Of a stretch of 64,000 nucleotides of DNA, positions 33,860 to 41,850 are shown in pieces. Position numbers and translations under genes: made by a program. This DNA is from Flavobacterium jejuense (lineage in GTDB: Bacteria > Bacteroidota > Bacteroidia > Flavobacteriales > Flavobacteriaceae). Location: assembly GCF_006491595.2 (NCBI RefSeq), contig NZ_VEVQ02000001.1:310001-374000 (forward strand), read 5' to 3'. The notes below the pieces were generated by a model that saw nothing but the letters and a program-made list of their open reading frames with translations, made no database searches and was not told where the DNA came from. The stretch's first letter is position 1. Every line of letters starts with the position of its first letter.

Positions 33860-35326
33860 ATGGGAATTGTTATCAACCAATCTATAAGAAATACAATTAT
33901 TACCTACATTGGTTTTGCCATTGGAGCGGTGAATACATTGTATATGTATGTTAAGTTTTTAGGTGATACTTATTATGGTTTGGTTGGTTATATACTTTCA
34001 TCAGCAAATATATTAATGCCTTTAATGGCTTTTGGAGTCCATAATACCTTGGTAAAATATTTTAATGAATATAAAACAGAAAGAGAGAAATCAGAATTTT
34101 TAACTTTCATTTTGTTTTTACCTCTATTATTAGTAATTCCTTTTTCATTGATAGCTTATTTTGGATATCATCAAATAGCAGGTTTATTAGCTCAAGAAAA
34201 TCTAATTGTTTATGATTATGTATGGCAAATACCAGTGATTGGTTTGTCGATGGGCTATTTTGAGATTTTTTATGCTTGGGTAAAAGTTCATTTACAATCT
34301 GTTTTAGGAAGTTTTATTAAAGAAGTTTTATTGCGAATTTTAATTAGTATTAGCTTATTTGCTGTTTATTTTAATTGGATAACACCTATTCAGTTTGTCT
34401 ATACTTTAATGGGAATTTATTTATTTGTCATGTTATTGATGAAATGGTTTGCTTTTAGAGTACGGTTTCCTTCTTTTACTTTTAAGCGACCTTCAAATAG
34501 TAAAGCAATAATTACGTATAGTTTGTTTATTATCTTAACAGGTGGAATAGCTAATTTATTTTTAGAAATTGATAAGTTTATGCTAAATTGGTATGTTCAA
34601 ATTGAAAATATAGCCTATTATTCTGTAGCAATATTTATTGCTACTGTTATTGCAGTTCCAAGCCGTGCGATGCATCAGATAACTTATCCAATTACAGCAA
34701 AGTTAATGACTGAAAATAAACTGGTTGAGTTGAATGAGCTTTATAAAAAAACATCTATTACTTTACAAATCATAGGAGGCTTAATTTTTGTAGGTATTTT
34801 AACAAATATTAATGAATTATATGTGTTGTTACCAAAAGAATATTCTGGTGGTATTTTTGTAGTGTTTACAATTGGTTTATCTAAATATTTTGATTTGACA
34901 TTAGGTAATAATAATGCTATTATTTTTAATTCACAATATTATAGAATTGTACTTTTTCTAGGTATTTTATTGATTTTAGTGACTGTTGGATTAAATATGA
35001 TTTTTATTCCTTTATATGGATTAAAGGGGACTGCTTTTGCTACATTATTATCAATTACCTTATATAGTTTATCAAAATTAGTATTTGTAGTTTTTAAAAT
35101 GAAGCTGTTTCCATTTTCAATAAATACAATAAAATCTTTTGGAGTTTTAATAACTACTTTTTTAGTTTTTTATTTTTGGGATTTTGGGTTTCATCCCATA
35201 CTGAATATAGCATTAAAATCTATTTTGATTACATTTTTTTATACAGGCTTATCTTATTATTTTTCACTTTCGGAAGATATTAATTTGATTTTAAATAAAG
35301 TATTTAAAAGAATTGGCTTGAAATAA
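33860..35326 (+). CDS. Polysaccharide/O-antigen flippase-like membrane protein
   Basis: 488 residues with about 14 transmembrane helices, beginning MGIVINQSIRNTIITYIGFAIG and continuing with a MATE/Wzx-type pattern (MYVKFLGDTYYGLVGYILS). A TTG three codons upstream (33851) could also start it; the ATG is preferred. Wzx-type proteins flip lipid-linked sugars across the inner membrane. It is in one run with YfhO and a glycosyltransferase, consistent with surface glycan assembly. A terminator-like hairpin follows. Confidence 0.88.
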   Translation: MGIVINQSIRNTIITYIGFAIGAVNTLYMYVKFLGDTYYGLVGYILSSANILMPLMAFGVHNTLVKYFNEYKTEREKSEFLTFILFLPLLLVIPFSLIAYFGYHQIAGLLAQENLIVYDYVWQIPVIGLSMGYFEIFYAWVKVHLQSVLGSFIKEVLLRILISISLFAVYFNWITPIQFVYTLMGIYLFVMLLMKWFAFRVRFPSFTFKRPSNSKAIITYSLFIILTGGIANLFLEIDKFMLNWYVQIENIAYYSVAIFIATVIAVPSRAMHQITYPITAKLMTENKLVELNELYKKTSITLQIIGGLIFVGILTNINELYVLLPKEYSGGIFVVFTIGLSKYFDLTLGNNNAIIFNSQYYRIVLFLGILLILVTVGLNMIFIPLYGLKGTAFATLLSITLYSLSKLVFVVFKMKLFPFSINTIKSFGVLITTFLVFYFWDFGFHPILNIALKSILITFFYTGLSYYFSLSEDINLILNKVFKRIGLK

Positions 35327-35328
35327 AG

Positions 35329-35363
35329 AATCCTGCTTCACATTTCTGTTTCACAGGATTTTT
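35329..35363 (+). terminator. Terminator after the flippase gene
   Basis: AATCCTG (35329-35335) / CAGGATT (35354-35360) with a long loop and a following T-run, directly after the stop. The loop is large, so efficiency is uncertain. Confidence 0.5.
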
Positions 35364-35403
35364 AACAAACAAACTAAACCAACCAAAACTATTTATGAAA
35401 TTT

Positions 35404-36096
35404 TTAATTTTTTTTATCTAATTCTTTAATGTCTTCATTTAACATTTTTGCTTTTGTTCCATCCTGGCGATAGTAGTAGTAATCTTCATCACTATCATTG
35501 TTATCGTAACCAGAGTTATAATTGTATTGGTTATCAGCTTGATAATGATTGTTGTTTGTAGTGTAAGTATAATTTCCATTATAACTATTAACAGTTCCTA
35601 TGATGTTTACTATTCTACCTCTTCTATCATAAATTATTCTTAAACCACCAACTTGAGTTAGTGCAAAACTGTTGTAATTCATATAAACAGAACCTACTCT
35701 TTTTACTCTTCCTGTAGCATCATAGTTAATGAAAACATTTCCAACTCTTCTAACTCTACCCATATAATCATGTTCAATTTTTGTACCACCATTACTTGGT
35801 CCATAATATGATCTAGAATTTCCTCTTCCACTAGGTGCACCATATGTTCTATTTACATTGCTATTTCTTCTGTTTGGAGCAGTTGTTGTAACAGTATTAA
35901 AATCAAATTCACCATTTGGGAAAACATAAAACTCGATTCCTCTTTCCATAAAAACTATCGGATCTGCATATCTATAATCTACAGGTGGATAATTTCGATT
36001 ACTAACATCATCAAAAACCTTTTTGTCAGATGCTTTTGCAGTTTGTAAACTAAAAGCTAAAACTACAATAACTAATACTTGAGTAATTTTTTTCAT
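35404..36096 (-). CDS. Exported protein with YD-like repeats
   Basis: 230 residues with a signal peptide (about 1-22). Three copies of a short repeat follow (GRVRRVGNVFINYDATGRVKR, then VGSVYMNYN, then VGGLRIIYDRRGRIV), resembling a shortened YD/RHS-type beta repeat. A Tyr/Asn/Asp-rich low-complexity segment lies at about 175-210, followed by a Lys-rich tail. I do not know its function. It is probably periplasmic or surface-exposed and stands alone. Confidence 0.75.
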   Translation of the reverse strand: MKKITQVLVIVVLAFSLQTAKASDKKVFDDVSNRNYPPVDYRYADPIVFMERGIEFYVFPNGEFDFNTVTTTAPNRRNSNVNRTYGAPSGRGNSRSYYGPSNGGTKIEHDYMGRVRRVGNVFINYDATGRVKRVGSVYMNYNSFALTQVGGLRIIYDRRGRIVNIIGTVNSYNGNYTYTTNNNHYQADNQYNYNSGYDNNDSDEDYYYYRQDGTKAKMLNEDIKELDKKN

Positions 36097-36246
36097 AACA
36101 CATCAATTTAAGGTTAAACTCTCAACTTTGTTTTTTATTTAAAAACTTGTTGCTTGATTAACTATAACCAATTTGCGTGCCAAAAAAAGTTAGTTAAGAA
36201 AAAATATTTTTATTTGTTTGATTGTTAGTTAGTTGTTGAAATAAAA

Positions 36247-36269
36247 AAATCCAGCAATATACTGGATTT
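36247..36269 (-). terminator. Terminator of the DUF2752/CCC operon
   Basis: AAATCCAG (36247-36254) / CTGGATTT (36262-36269), 7-nt loop, T-run on the minus strand, starting 24 nt after the stop at 36293. Confidence 0.75.
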
Positions 36270-36292
36270 CAAAGTTTATATTTGATGGAAAT

Positions 36293-36616
36293 TTATTTTG
36301 CACCATATTTTCTCATCATCTCTTGTTGCATTTGCATAACTCCTTCTGAGCCTAAAGTGCTAAATAGGACAATAATATATATTAAATAAATACCACCTAA
36401 GACAATACCAATTATAGATAAAATTCTACCTATGTTCAGATTGCTATAGTTTGAATATGCAGAAGGATTTTCCTTATATAACTGTAAATCTTTTTTAGAA
36501 AGAACAAGTCCTACAACTCCAAGTACTAGACCTAGTCCATAACAACAACAAGTAAGTATTGAAATAATTCCTAAAACGAGAACAACAGTAGCATTTGGTA
36601 ATTTTTGATTTTCCAT
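36293..36616 (-). CDS. Small CCC-motif membrane protein
   Basis: 107 residues with two or three membrane helices. The first helix ends in LTCCCYGLGLVLGVVGLVLSKKD, the conserved CCC-containing element of a Bacteroidota protein family often annotated with a DUF4190-type domain. The second hydrophobic region is about 66-92. No function is known. It is 24 nt downstream of the DUF2752 gene, a pairing seen repeatedly in this group. Confidence 0.82.
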   Translation of the reverse strand: MENQKLPNATVVLVLGIISILTCCCYGLGLVLGVVGLVLSKKDLQLYKENPSAYSNYSNLNIGRILSIIGIVLGGIYLIYIIVLFSTLGSEGVMQMQQEMMRKYGAK

Positions 36617-36640
36617 GATTTAATTTATTTGGTTGGTTAG

Positions 36641-36916
36641 TTAATAAAAATGTTTAAAGTAATAGGCAACTATCATTATAATCGCATTTAGAATAGCAGT
36701 AATAATAACAATTTTTGTATAATTTCTAGACTTATCTATTAAGTGAAAGAAGAGAAAGATAAAGAAAAGTATTGTTGTGTAAATAGCGGGATACATTTTA
36801 AATGCTCCAATGAAATCACCTTGAAATAACAAAAGAAGAGATCTTTGGGTTCCACAACCTAAACATTCTACTCCGAAAAGAGATTTGCTAAAGCAAGGCA
36901 ACATATATTCTTCCAT
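36641..36916 (-). CDS. DUF2752 membrane protein
   Basis: 91 residues. The signature PCFSKSLFGVECLGCGTQRSL, with its C-x2-C-type GCGTQR turn, identifies DUF2752, and two transmembrane helices follow (about 42-60 and 66-85). The family is widespread, small and uncharacterised. It appears to be first in a two-gene unit with the CCC protein. Confidence 0.88.
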   Translation of the reverse strand: MEEYMLPCFSKSLFGVECLGCGTQRSLLLLFQGDFIGAFKMYPAIYTTILFFIFLFFHLIDKSRNYTKIVIITAILNAIIMIVAYYFKHFY

Positions 36917-36989
36917 GGTTGTAATTGTTTTTTTTACAAGTTTACAAAAATATTATTGTAAAAAAAATAGCATGTCAATTTTAGTTTTT

Positions 36990-36997
36990 TATATTTG
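36990..36997 (+). promoter_or_regulatory. Candidate -7 element of the small membrane protein/Smr operon
   Basis: TATATTTG (TAnnTTTG), 15 nt before the ATG at 37013. Confidence 0.5.
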
Positions 36998-37012
36998 GAA
37001 AAAGAAATTTAA

Positions 37013-37201
37013 ATGAAAAACTTTTTATATACTGTCTTACTATTTGTTGTTGGAATTTATGCCATATATGAACAATCGAAGTCAGAACCGAATAAATTTA
37101 TTATGTTTGGTGCTTTAGCAATTTTTATGGTAGGATTATATCGTATTAGTAATAAAATTCCAAGTAAACAAGATAAAGAGAATACAGAAGATGAGCAATA
37201 A
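37013..37201 (+). CDS. Small two-helix membrane protein
   Basis: 62 residues with hydrophobic segments at about 3-18 and 28-43, then a charged tail (PSKQDKENTEDEQ). No known family is recognised. The gene overlaps the Smr-domain gene by 11 nt, has its own promoter-like element and an AT-rich translation start, and is therefore probably real. Confidence 0.65.
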   Translation: MKNFLYTVLLFVVGIYAIYEQSKSEPNKFIMFGALAIFMVGLYRISNKIPSKQDKENTEDEQ

Positions 37202-37748
37202 TTTTGAAATAGGTGATAGAGTATCAGTATTAGATGATGCAATTGATGGAGTAGTTACTAAAGTAAATCAAAATGAGGTTACGATTTCTACAGATGATGA
37301 TTTTGTAATGACTTTTAAAAAAGATGAATTAGTTAAGATTAATAAAGGATCTTTAACTAATTTGTTTTCTTCGAAAAGTGTTTCACAAGTTCTATCTGAA
37401 AAAGTTGAACCGACTAAGCGTTCGTTTACAAAAGAAAAAAAATCAAAGAGAGAAGAATTTGTTTTAGAAGTTGATTTACATATTGAAAAATTAGTTCCTT
37501 CTATGAAAGGATTGTCTAATTATGAAATTCTTAATATTCAAATGGATACTGCGAAAGGGCAATTAGACTTTGCAATAAGAAATAGAATGCAAAAACTAGT
37601 TTTTATTCATGGAGTAGGAGAAGGAGTTCTAAAATCTGAATTAGAATTTATGCTTGGACGTTATGAGCAAGTTAGTTTTCAAGAAGCTAGTTTTCAAAAA
37701 TATGGTTTTGGAGCTACAGAAGTCTATATCAAACAAAACGTTCGTTAA
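37191..37748 (+). CDS. Smr-domain protein with N-terminal Tudor-like beta domain
   Basis: 185 residues. Residues about 6-50 (EIGDRVSVLDDAIDGVVTKV) form a small beta domain of the DUF2027 type. Residues about 90-185 are an Smr domain with VDLHIEKL (94-101) and HGVGEGVLK (140-148). Smr domains nick DNA or cleave RNA on collided ribosomes in other organisms; this domain order is typical for Bacteroidota and not part of MutS2. It overlaps the preceding gene by 11 nt and the convergent lipoprotein gene by 4 nt. Confidence 0.9.
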   Translation: MSNNFEIGDRVSVLDDAIDGVVTKVNQNEVTISTDDDFVMTFKKDELVKINKGSLTNLFSSKSVSQVLSEKVEPTKRSFTKEKKSKREEFVLEVDLHIEKLVPSMKGLSNYEILNIQMDTAKGQLDFAIRNRMQKLVFIHGVGEGVLKSELEFMLGRYEQVSFQEASFQKYGFGATEVYIKQNVR

Positions 37749-38260
37749 TTAACATCTATTTTATAATCACCAAAAATGTAACTAACAAAGCTAAATGAGT
37801 TATCTGTACTTGCAAAGTTTACATTCAACAGAGTAATATTATGAGTGTGGGAAACAACCTCATTACTTGAATTTAAAACTTCATTTGTTTCAATTGAGAT
37901 TGTTCCTCCAGTAGCTTTCCACTCTTTAAGAACAGTAGGAGATGAAACAGGAACAGTTGCGCATACAGTAAGGTTTGAAACGGTTCCTGTATACTTTCTA
38001 TAAATTACTTCATTACTACCACTTATAGTTATAATTCTTGGGCTATCAACAGTAGGAGTAGCTTCAAAAGCAATGTCGAATTGTTCGTCAGTTAAGCTAA
38101 TTAATAATAACTCCTCATTTTTTGTTTTAAAAATTAAATTATTATCGGTACACTCTTGTATTTCTTGATCTTCAAAATTAAAGGATTCTAAAGTGATGTC
38201 TCCATCATCGCATGAGGAAATAGTAACTATAGCAAGTAATAAAACAAGTATTTTTTTCAT
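37745..38260 (-). CDS. Lipoprotein of unknown function
   Basis: 171 residues. The signal peptide ends at VTISSC (Cys about 17), so it is a lipoprotein. The mature protein is beta-rich with few features; GGTISIETNEV and HTHNITLLNVNF recur in similar Flavobacteriaceae proteins that I recall only as hypothetical. It is tail-to-tail overlapping with the Smr gene (4 nt). Confidence 0.78.
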   Translation of the reverse strand: MKKILVLLLAIVTISSCDDGDITLESFNFEDQEIQECTDNNLIFKTKNEELLLISLTDEQFDIAFEATPTVDSPRIITISGSNEVIYRKYTGTVSNLTVCATVPVSSPTVLKEWKATGGTISIETNEVLNSSNEVVSHTHNITLLNVNFASTDNSFSFVSYIFGDYKIDVN

Positions 38261-38300
38261 AGAAAATAGCTTAAAATAGAATGCTGTTTATATATGGAAA

Positions 38301-38308
38301 CAAAAATA
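38301..38308 (-). promoter_or_regulatory. Candidate -7 element of the lipoprotein gene
   Basis: Minus strand TATTTTTG (TAnnTTTG), about 40 nt upstream of the ATG at 38260. Confidence 0.4.
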
Positions 38309-38621
38309 AGTTTAATATTTAATTCTAAACTATAATTTTTGCTAATTTTTAAGTTATTTAGGAATTTTACTATAAATTAGATTTCCAAAAATAGAGTTAT
38401 TAATAATTGGAATCGTTATAATTTTTTATCAAAATGATAAAAAATAAGTTAAGAAATCGTTTTCGTTAATAACTAATTTTAAAAAAGTTGCTAAGGAAAA
38501 TCTTATAAATGTATATTTATGAAAATTTTTACTCTAATTTTATCATTATTATAATTAAAAGGAATAATAGTTATAAATGTTAAAATTAAGACAACAAATA
38601 AATCTAATCTTTAATTAAATT
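38309..38621. other. Intergenic region upstream of the sugar transporter
   Basis: About 313 bp with no gene. It holds a 10-bp inverted repeat TTTTTTATCA / TGATAAAAAA (38422-38431 / 38435-38444) and a CGTTTTCG palindrome (38458-38465) in AAATCGTTTTCGTTAA, the kind of CG-centred site bound by LacI-family regulators. No clear TAnnTTTG precedes the transporter; TATATTTA near 38510 is the closest. Confidence 0.4.
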
Positions 38622-40061
38622 ATGAGTACAAACCAAACCAAAACCAATTGGGCGCAATTTATTCCTTTAGTATCAGTTTTCTTCTTTTGGGGATTTGTTG
38701 CAGCAAGTAATGATATCTTAATACCAGTTTTTAAAAAAGCATTTGATTTATCACAAGGACAAAGTCAATTAGTTTCTGTTGCTTTTTATGTAGCTTATAC
38801 TGTGGGAGCAATTTTATATATGTTAATATCACATTTATCAAAAAAAGATATTGTTAGAAGACTAGGTTATAAAAATAGTTTATCCTTAGGGTTATTAATT
38901 TCAGCATTGGGAACATTATTGTTTTATCCTGCAGCAAATACAGGTTCTTTTCCATTAATGCTTTCAGGATTATTTATTGTAGGGTTAGGCTTTTCATTAC
39001 AACAGACTGTTGCGAATCCTTTGGCAATTGCTTTAGGTTCAATTACAACAGGCTCACAGAGATTAACTTTAGCGGGAGGAATAAATAATTTTGGTACAAC
39101 TATAGGACCATTAATTGTCACTTTTGCTATTTTTGGAGCTAATTCAACAGCTGATACTGTAATAGATGTTACTACTGTAAAAGTACCTTATCTAATTTTA
39201 GGTTTGGCTTTTGCTTTGGTAGCTATTTTATTGAAATTTTCGAGTTTACCAAATAAAGTTGAAGAAGAAATTGAGGTAGAAGATAATAAAGGAATAGTTG
39301 TAAGAAGTTCTGCTTTAAAATATCCTCAATTAGTTATGGGTATGATTGCAATATTTGTTTATGTTGGAGTAGAGGTTTCTACGGCAAGTAATTTACCTGC
39401 TTATTTAGAGTCAGGTTTAGGAATGAGTATAAGTGAAGTTGCTCCTTATGTCTCTTTATATTGGGCAAGTTTAATGATTGGGAGATGGACAGGTGCAGTT
39501 GAGGCTTTTACAGATAATCTTCAATGGAGAAAAATTTTAAAATTTGTTGCTCCTTATTTAGCTTTTGGAGTGTTTCTTTTTGCAAGTTATTTGTCAGGAA
39601 AAGAGTTGCAACCATTTTATGTATATGGTTTAATTATTTTAGTATTAATTATTGCTGATATTTTGAGTAAAGCAAATCCAGTAAGAATGTTATTGCTTTT
39701 CTCTTTATTTGGAATTGTTGCACTTTTAATAGGAATGACTACTTCTGGAATGGTGAGTGTTTATGCTTTTACTAGTGTTGGTCTTTTTTGTAGTACTTTA
39801 TGGCCGTGTATTTTTACTTTGGCTATTAGTGGGCTTGGAAAACATACCACTCAAGGGAGTAATTTTTTAATTATGATGATTATGGGTGGAGGAATTGTTA
39901 GTTGGATTCAAGGTTATGTTGCAGATCAAACAACACCTCACTTTAGCTACATTGTTGGAATTTTTTGCTTTGCTTACTTAGCATTTTATGCTTGGAAAGT
40001 AGGTGGAATTTTAATGAATCAAGGAATTAATTTTGATAAAAAAGTAAGTGGTGGACATTAA
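38622..40061 (+). CDS. Sugar MFS transporter (FucP/GluP-type)
   Basis: 479 residues with about 12 transmembrane helices. FFFWGFVAASNDILIPVFK in helix 1 and GFSLQQTVANPLAIALG are characteristic of the fucose/glucose-galactose:H+ symporter group in Bacteroidota. The exact sugar is unknown, and no sugar catabolic gene is adjacent. A long upstream region with a LacI-type palindrome suggests catabolite or inducer control. A terminator follows 23 nt after the stop. Confidence 0.92.
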   Translation: MSTNQTKTNWAQFIPLVSVFFFWGFVAASNDILIPVFKKAFDLSQGQSQLVSVAFYVAYTVGAILYMLISHLSKKDIVRRLGYKNSLSLGLLISALGTLLFYPAANTGSFPLMLSGLFIVGLGFSLQQTVANPLAIALGSITTGSQRLTLAGGINNFGTTIGPLIVTFAIFGANSTADTVIDVTTVKVPYLILGLAFALVAILLKFSSLPNKVEEEIEVEDNKGIVVRSSALKYPQLVMGMIAIFVYVGVEVSTASNLPAYLESGLGMSISEVAPYVSLYWASLMIGRWTGAVEAFTDNLQWRKILKFVAPYLAFGVFLFASYLSGKELQPFYVYGLIILVLIIADILSKANPVRMLLLFSLFGIVALLIGMTTSGMVSVYAFTSVGLFCSTLWPCIFTLAISGLGKHTTQGSNFLIMMIMGGGIVSWIQGYVADQTTPHFSYIVGIFCFAYLAFYAWKVGGILMNQGINFDKKVSGGH

Positions 40062-40084
40062 AAAATGAATACCTTTTTAATAGC

Positions 40085-40120
40085 AAAAAAATCCGATTTG
40101 TCATCAAGTCGGATTTTTTT
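40085..40120 (+). terminator. Terminator of the sugar transporter gene
   Basis: AAAAAAATCCGA (40085-40096) and TCGGATTTTTTT (40109-40120) form a perfect 12-bp stem. The 12-nt loop can pair further (TTTG/CAAG). Confidence 0.9.
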
Positions 40121-40194
40121 GTTAGATATTATTTCTTTTACTAATGAATTTTAAATAGTATTGAAATGGTGTTTAAAATGATAAATGTCTATTT

Positions 40195-40300
40195 TAGCCC
40201 TGATAGTAGTGGCATCCTTTTCTTTTTATAAGAAAAAGAAAAGATAGAACGGATAGCAGGTGTATTTTTCTTATGAATGCTTTTTTGGTGCTTCTAAAAA
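40195..40300 (+). ncRNA. Structured intergenic element, possibly a Flavobacteriia-specific RNA motif
   Basis: TAGCCCTGATAGTAGTGGCA starts at 40195. A perfect 11-bp hairpin follows (CTTTTCTTTTT 40217-40227 / AAAAAGAAAAG 40233-40243, loop ATAAG), then GATAGAACGGATAGCAGG. CCTG (40199-40202) can pair with CAGG (40257-40260) to close the element. From memory this pattern recurs between genes in many Flavobacteriaceae and may be the Rfam 'Flavo-1' motif, but I could not test that. Strand, ends and function are uncertain. Confidence 0.45.
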
Positions 40301-40337
40301 ATTATCTAACTCAATTTACTAAGTTTTTTTAATAAAA

Positions 40338-40365
40338 AATTCCGTTTAGAGAACTAAACGGAATT
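40338..40365 (-). terminator. Terminator of lpd
   Basis: AATTCCGTTTAG (40338-40349) / CTAAACGGAATT (40354-40365), 12 bp with an AGAA loop and a T-rich tail on the minus strand, starting 25 nt after the lpd stop. Confidence 0.85.
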
Positions 40366-40389
40366 CTTTTATATCTAGATATTTCTTTT

Positions 40390-41778
40390 TTACAAATGAA
40401 TCACTTCTCCATAAGCATCAGCTACTGCTTCCATAACTGCTTCGCTCATGGTTGGGTGAGGGTGAACTGCTTTTAGGATTTCATGACCTGTAGTTTCTAG
40501 TTTACGGGCTACAACTGCTTCTGCAATCATATCGGTAACACCTGCACCAATCATATGACAACCTAACCACTCTCCGTATTTAGCATCGAAGATAACTTTT
40601 ACAAAACCATCAGGTGTTCCAGCTGCTTTTGCTTTTCCAGAAGCTGAGAAAGGGAATTTACCAATTTTTAACTCGTATCCTTTTTCTTTAGCTTGTTTTT
40701 CTGTCATACCAACAGAAGCTATTTCTGGAGTGGCATAAGTACAACCTGGAATGTTTCCATAATCTAATGGTTCTACATGTAAACCTGCAATTTTTTCTAC
40801 ACATAATATTCCTTCAGCAGAAGCAACATGTGCTAAGGCTTGACCAGGAGTTACATCTCCAATAGCATAGTAACCAGGAACATTAGTTTGGTAGAAATCG
40901 TTTACTAAAATTTTATCTCTATCAGTTGCAATACCAGTTTCTTCTAAACCAATATTTTCAATATTTGTTTTGATTCCAACTGCTGAAAGTAAGATATCGG
41001 CTTCTAGAACTTCTTCTCCTTTTGCTGTTTTTACAAATGCTTTTACACCGTCTCCAGAGGTATCAATTCTTTCTACAGAAGAATTAGTCATCACTTTGAT
41101 ACCTGCTTTTTTCATAGAACGCTCAAATTGTTTTGAGATATCTTCGTCTTCAACTGGAACTACATTTGGCATAAATTCTACAATAGTAACATCAGTTCCC
41201 ATTGCATTATAGAAATGTGCAAACTCAACACCAATTGCACCAGAACCTACAACAATCATTTTCTTTGGTTGCTCGGGTAAAGTCATGGCTTGTCTGTAGC
41301 CTATTACTTTTTTACCATCTTGAGGTAAATTGGGTAACTCACGTGAACGAGCACCAGTAGCTATAATGATATTGTCTGCAGAATATTCAGTTACTTTCCC
41401 ATCTTTATCTGTAACATCAACCTTCTTTCCTGATTTTAGTTTCCCGAAACCATCAATTACATCAATTTTATTTTTTTTCATTAGGAACTGAACGCCTTTA
41501 CTCATTCCTTCTGCTACGTCTCTAGAACGTTTTACAACAGCATTAAAATCTTTATCAAACTCCTTAACGGTTAAACCATAGTCTGAAGCATGTTTTAAAT
41601 AATCAAATACTTGAGCAGATTTCAGTAAGGCTTTTGTAGGAATACAACCCCAATTTAAACAAATTCCTCCTAAATTTTCTTTCTCTACAACAGCTACTTT
41701 AAAGCCTAATTGCGATGCTCTAATTGCTGTTACATATCCACCAGGACCACTTCCTAAAACAATGATGTCGTATTTCAT
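40390..41778 (-). CDS. lpdA: Dihydrolipoyl dehydrogenase (E3)
   Basis: 462 residues. FAD-binding GSGPGGYVTAIRASQ at the start, the redox-active disulfide C40/C45 in GGICLNWGCIPTKALL, the NAD-binding GSGAIGVEFAHFY, and the C-terminal HPHPTMSEAV with the catalytic His. It reoxidises dihydrolipoamide in pyruvate and 2-oxoglutarate dehydrogenase complexes and the glycine cleavage system. No E1/E2 genes are adjacent, so it probably serves all three. Single-gene unit with its own terminator. Confidence 0.97.
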   Translation of the reverse strand: MKYDIIVLGSGPGGYVTAIRASQLGFKVAVVEKENLGGICLNWGCIPTKALLKSAQVFDYLKHASDYGLTVKEFDKDFNAVVKRSRDVAEGMSKGVQFLMKKNKIDVIDGFGKLKSGKKVDVTDKDGKVTEYSADNIIIATGARSRELPNLPQDGKKVIGYRQAMTLPEQPKKMIVVGSGAIGVEFAHFYNAMGTDVTIVEFMPNVVPVEDEDISKQFERSMKKAGIKVMTNSSVERIDTSGDGVKAFVKTAKGEEVLEADILLSAVGIKTNIENIGLEETGIATDRDKILVNDFYQTNVPGYYAIGDVTPGQALAHVASAEGILCVEKIAGLHVEPLDYGNIPGCTYATPEIASVGMTEKQAKEKGYELKIGKFPFSASGKAKAAGTPDGFVKVIFDAKYGEWLGCHMIGAGVTDMIAEAVVARKLETTGHEILKAVHPHPTMSEAVMEAVADAYGEVIHL

Positions 41779-41850
41779 TTTTTGATTTTTATATTAAAAA
41801 AGTAATTGTAATAATTATCGTTTGCGAATTTAAGGAATTATTTTAAAAGA

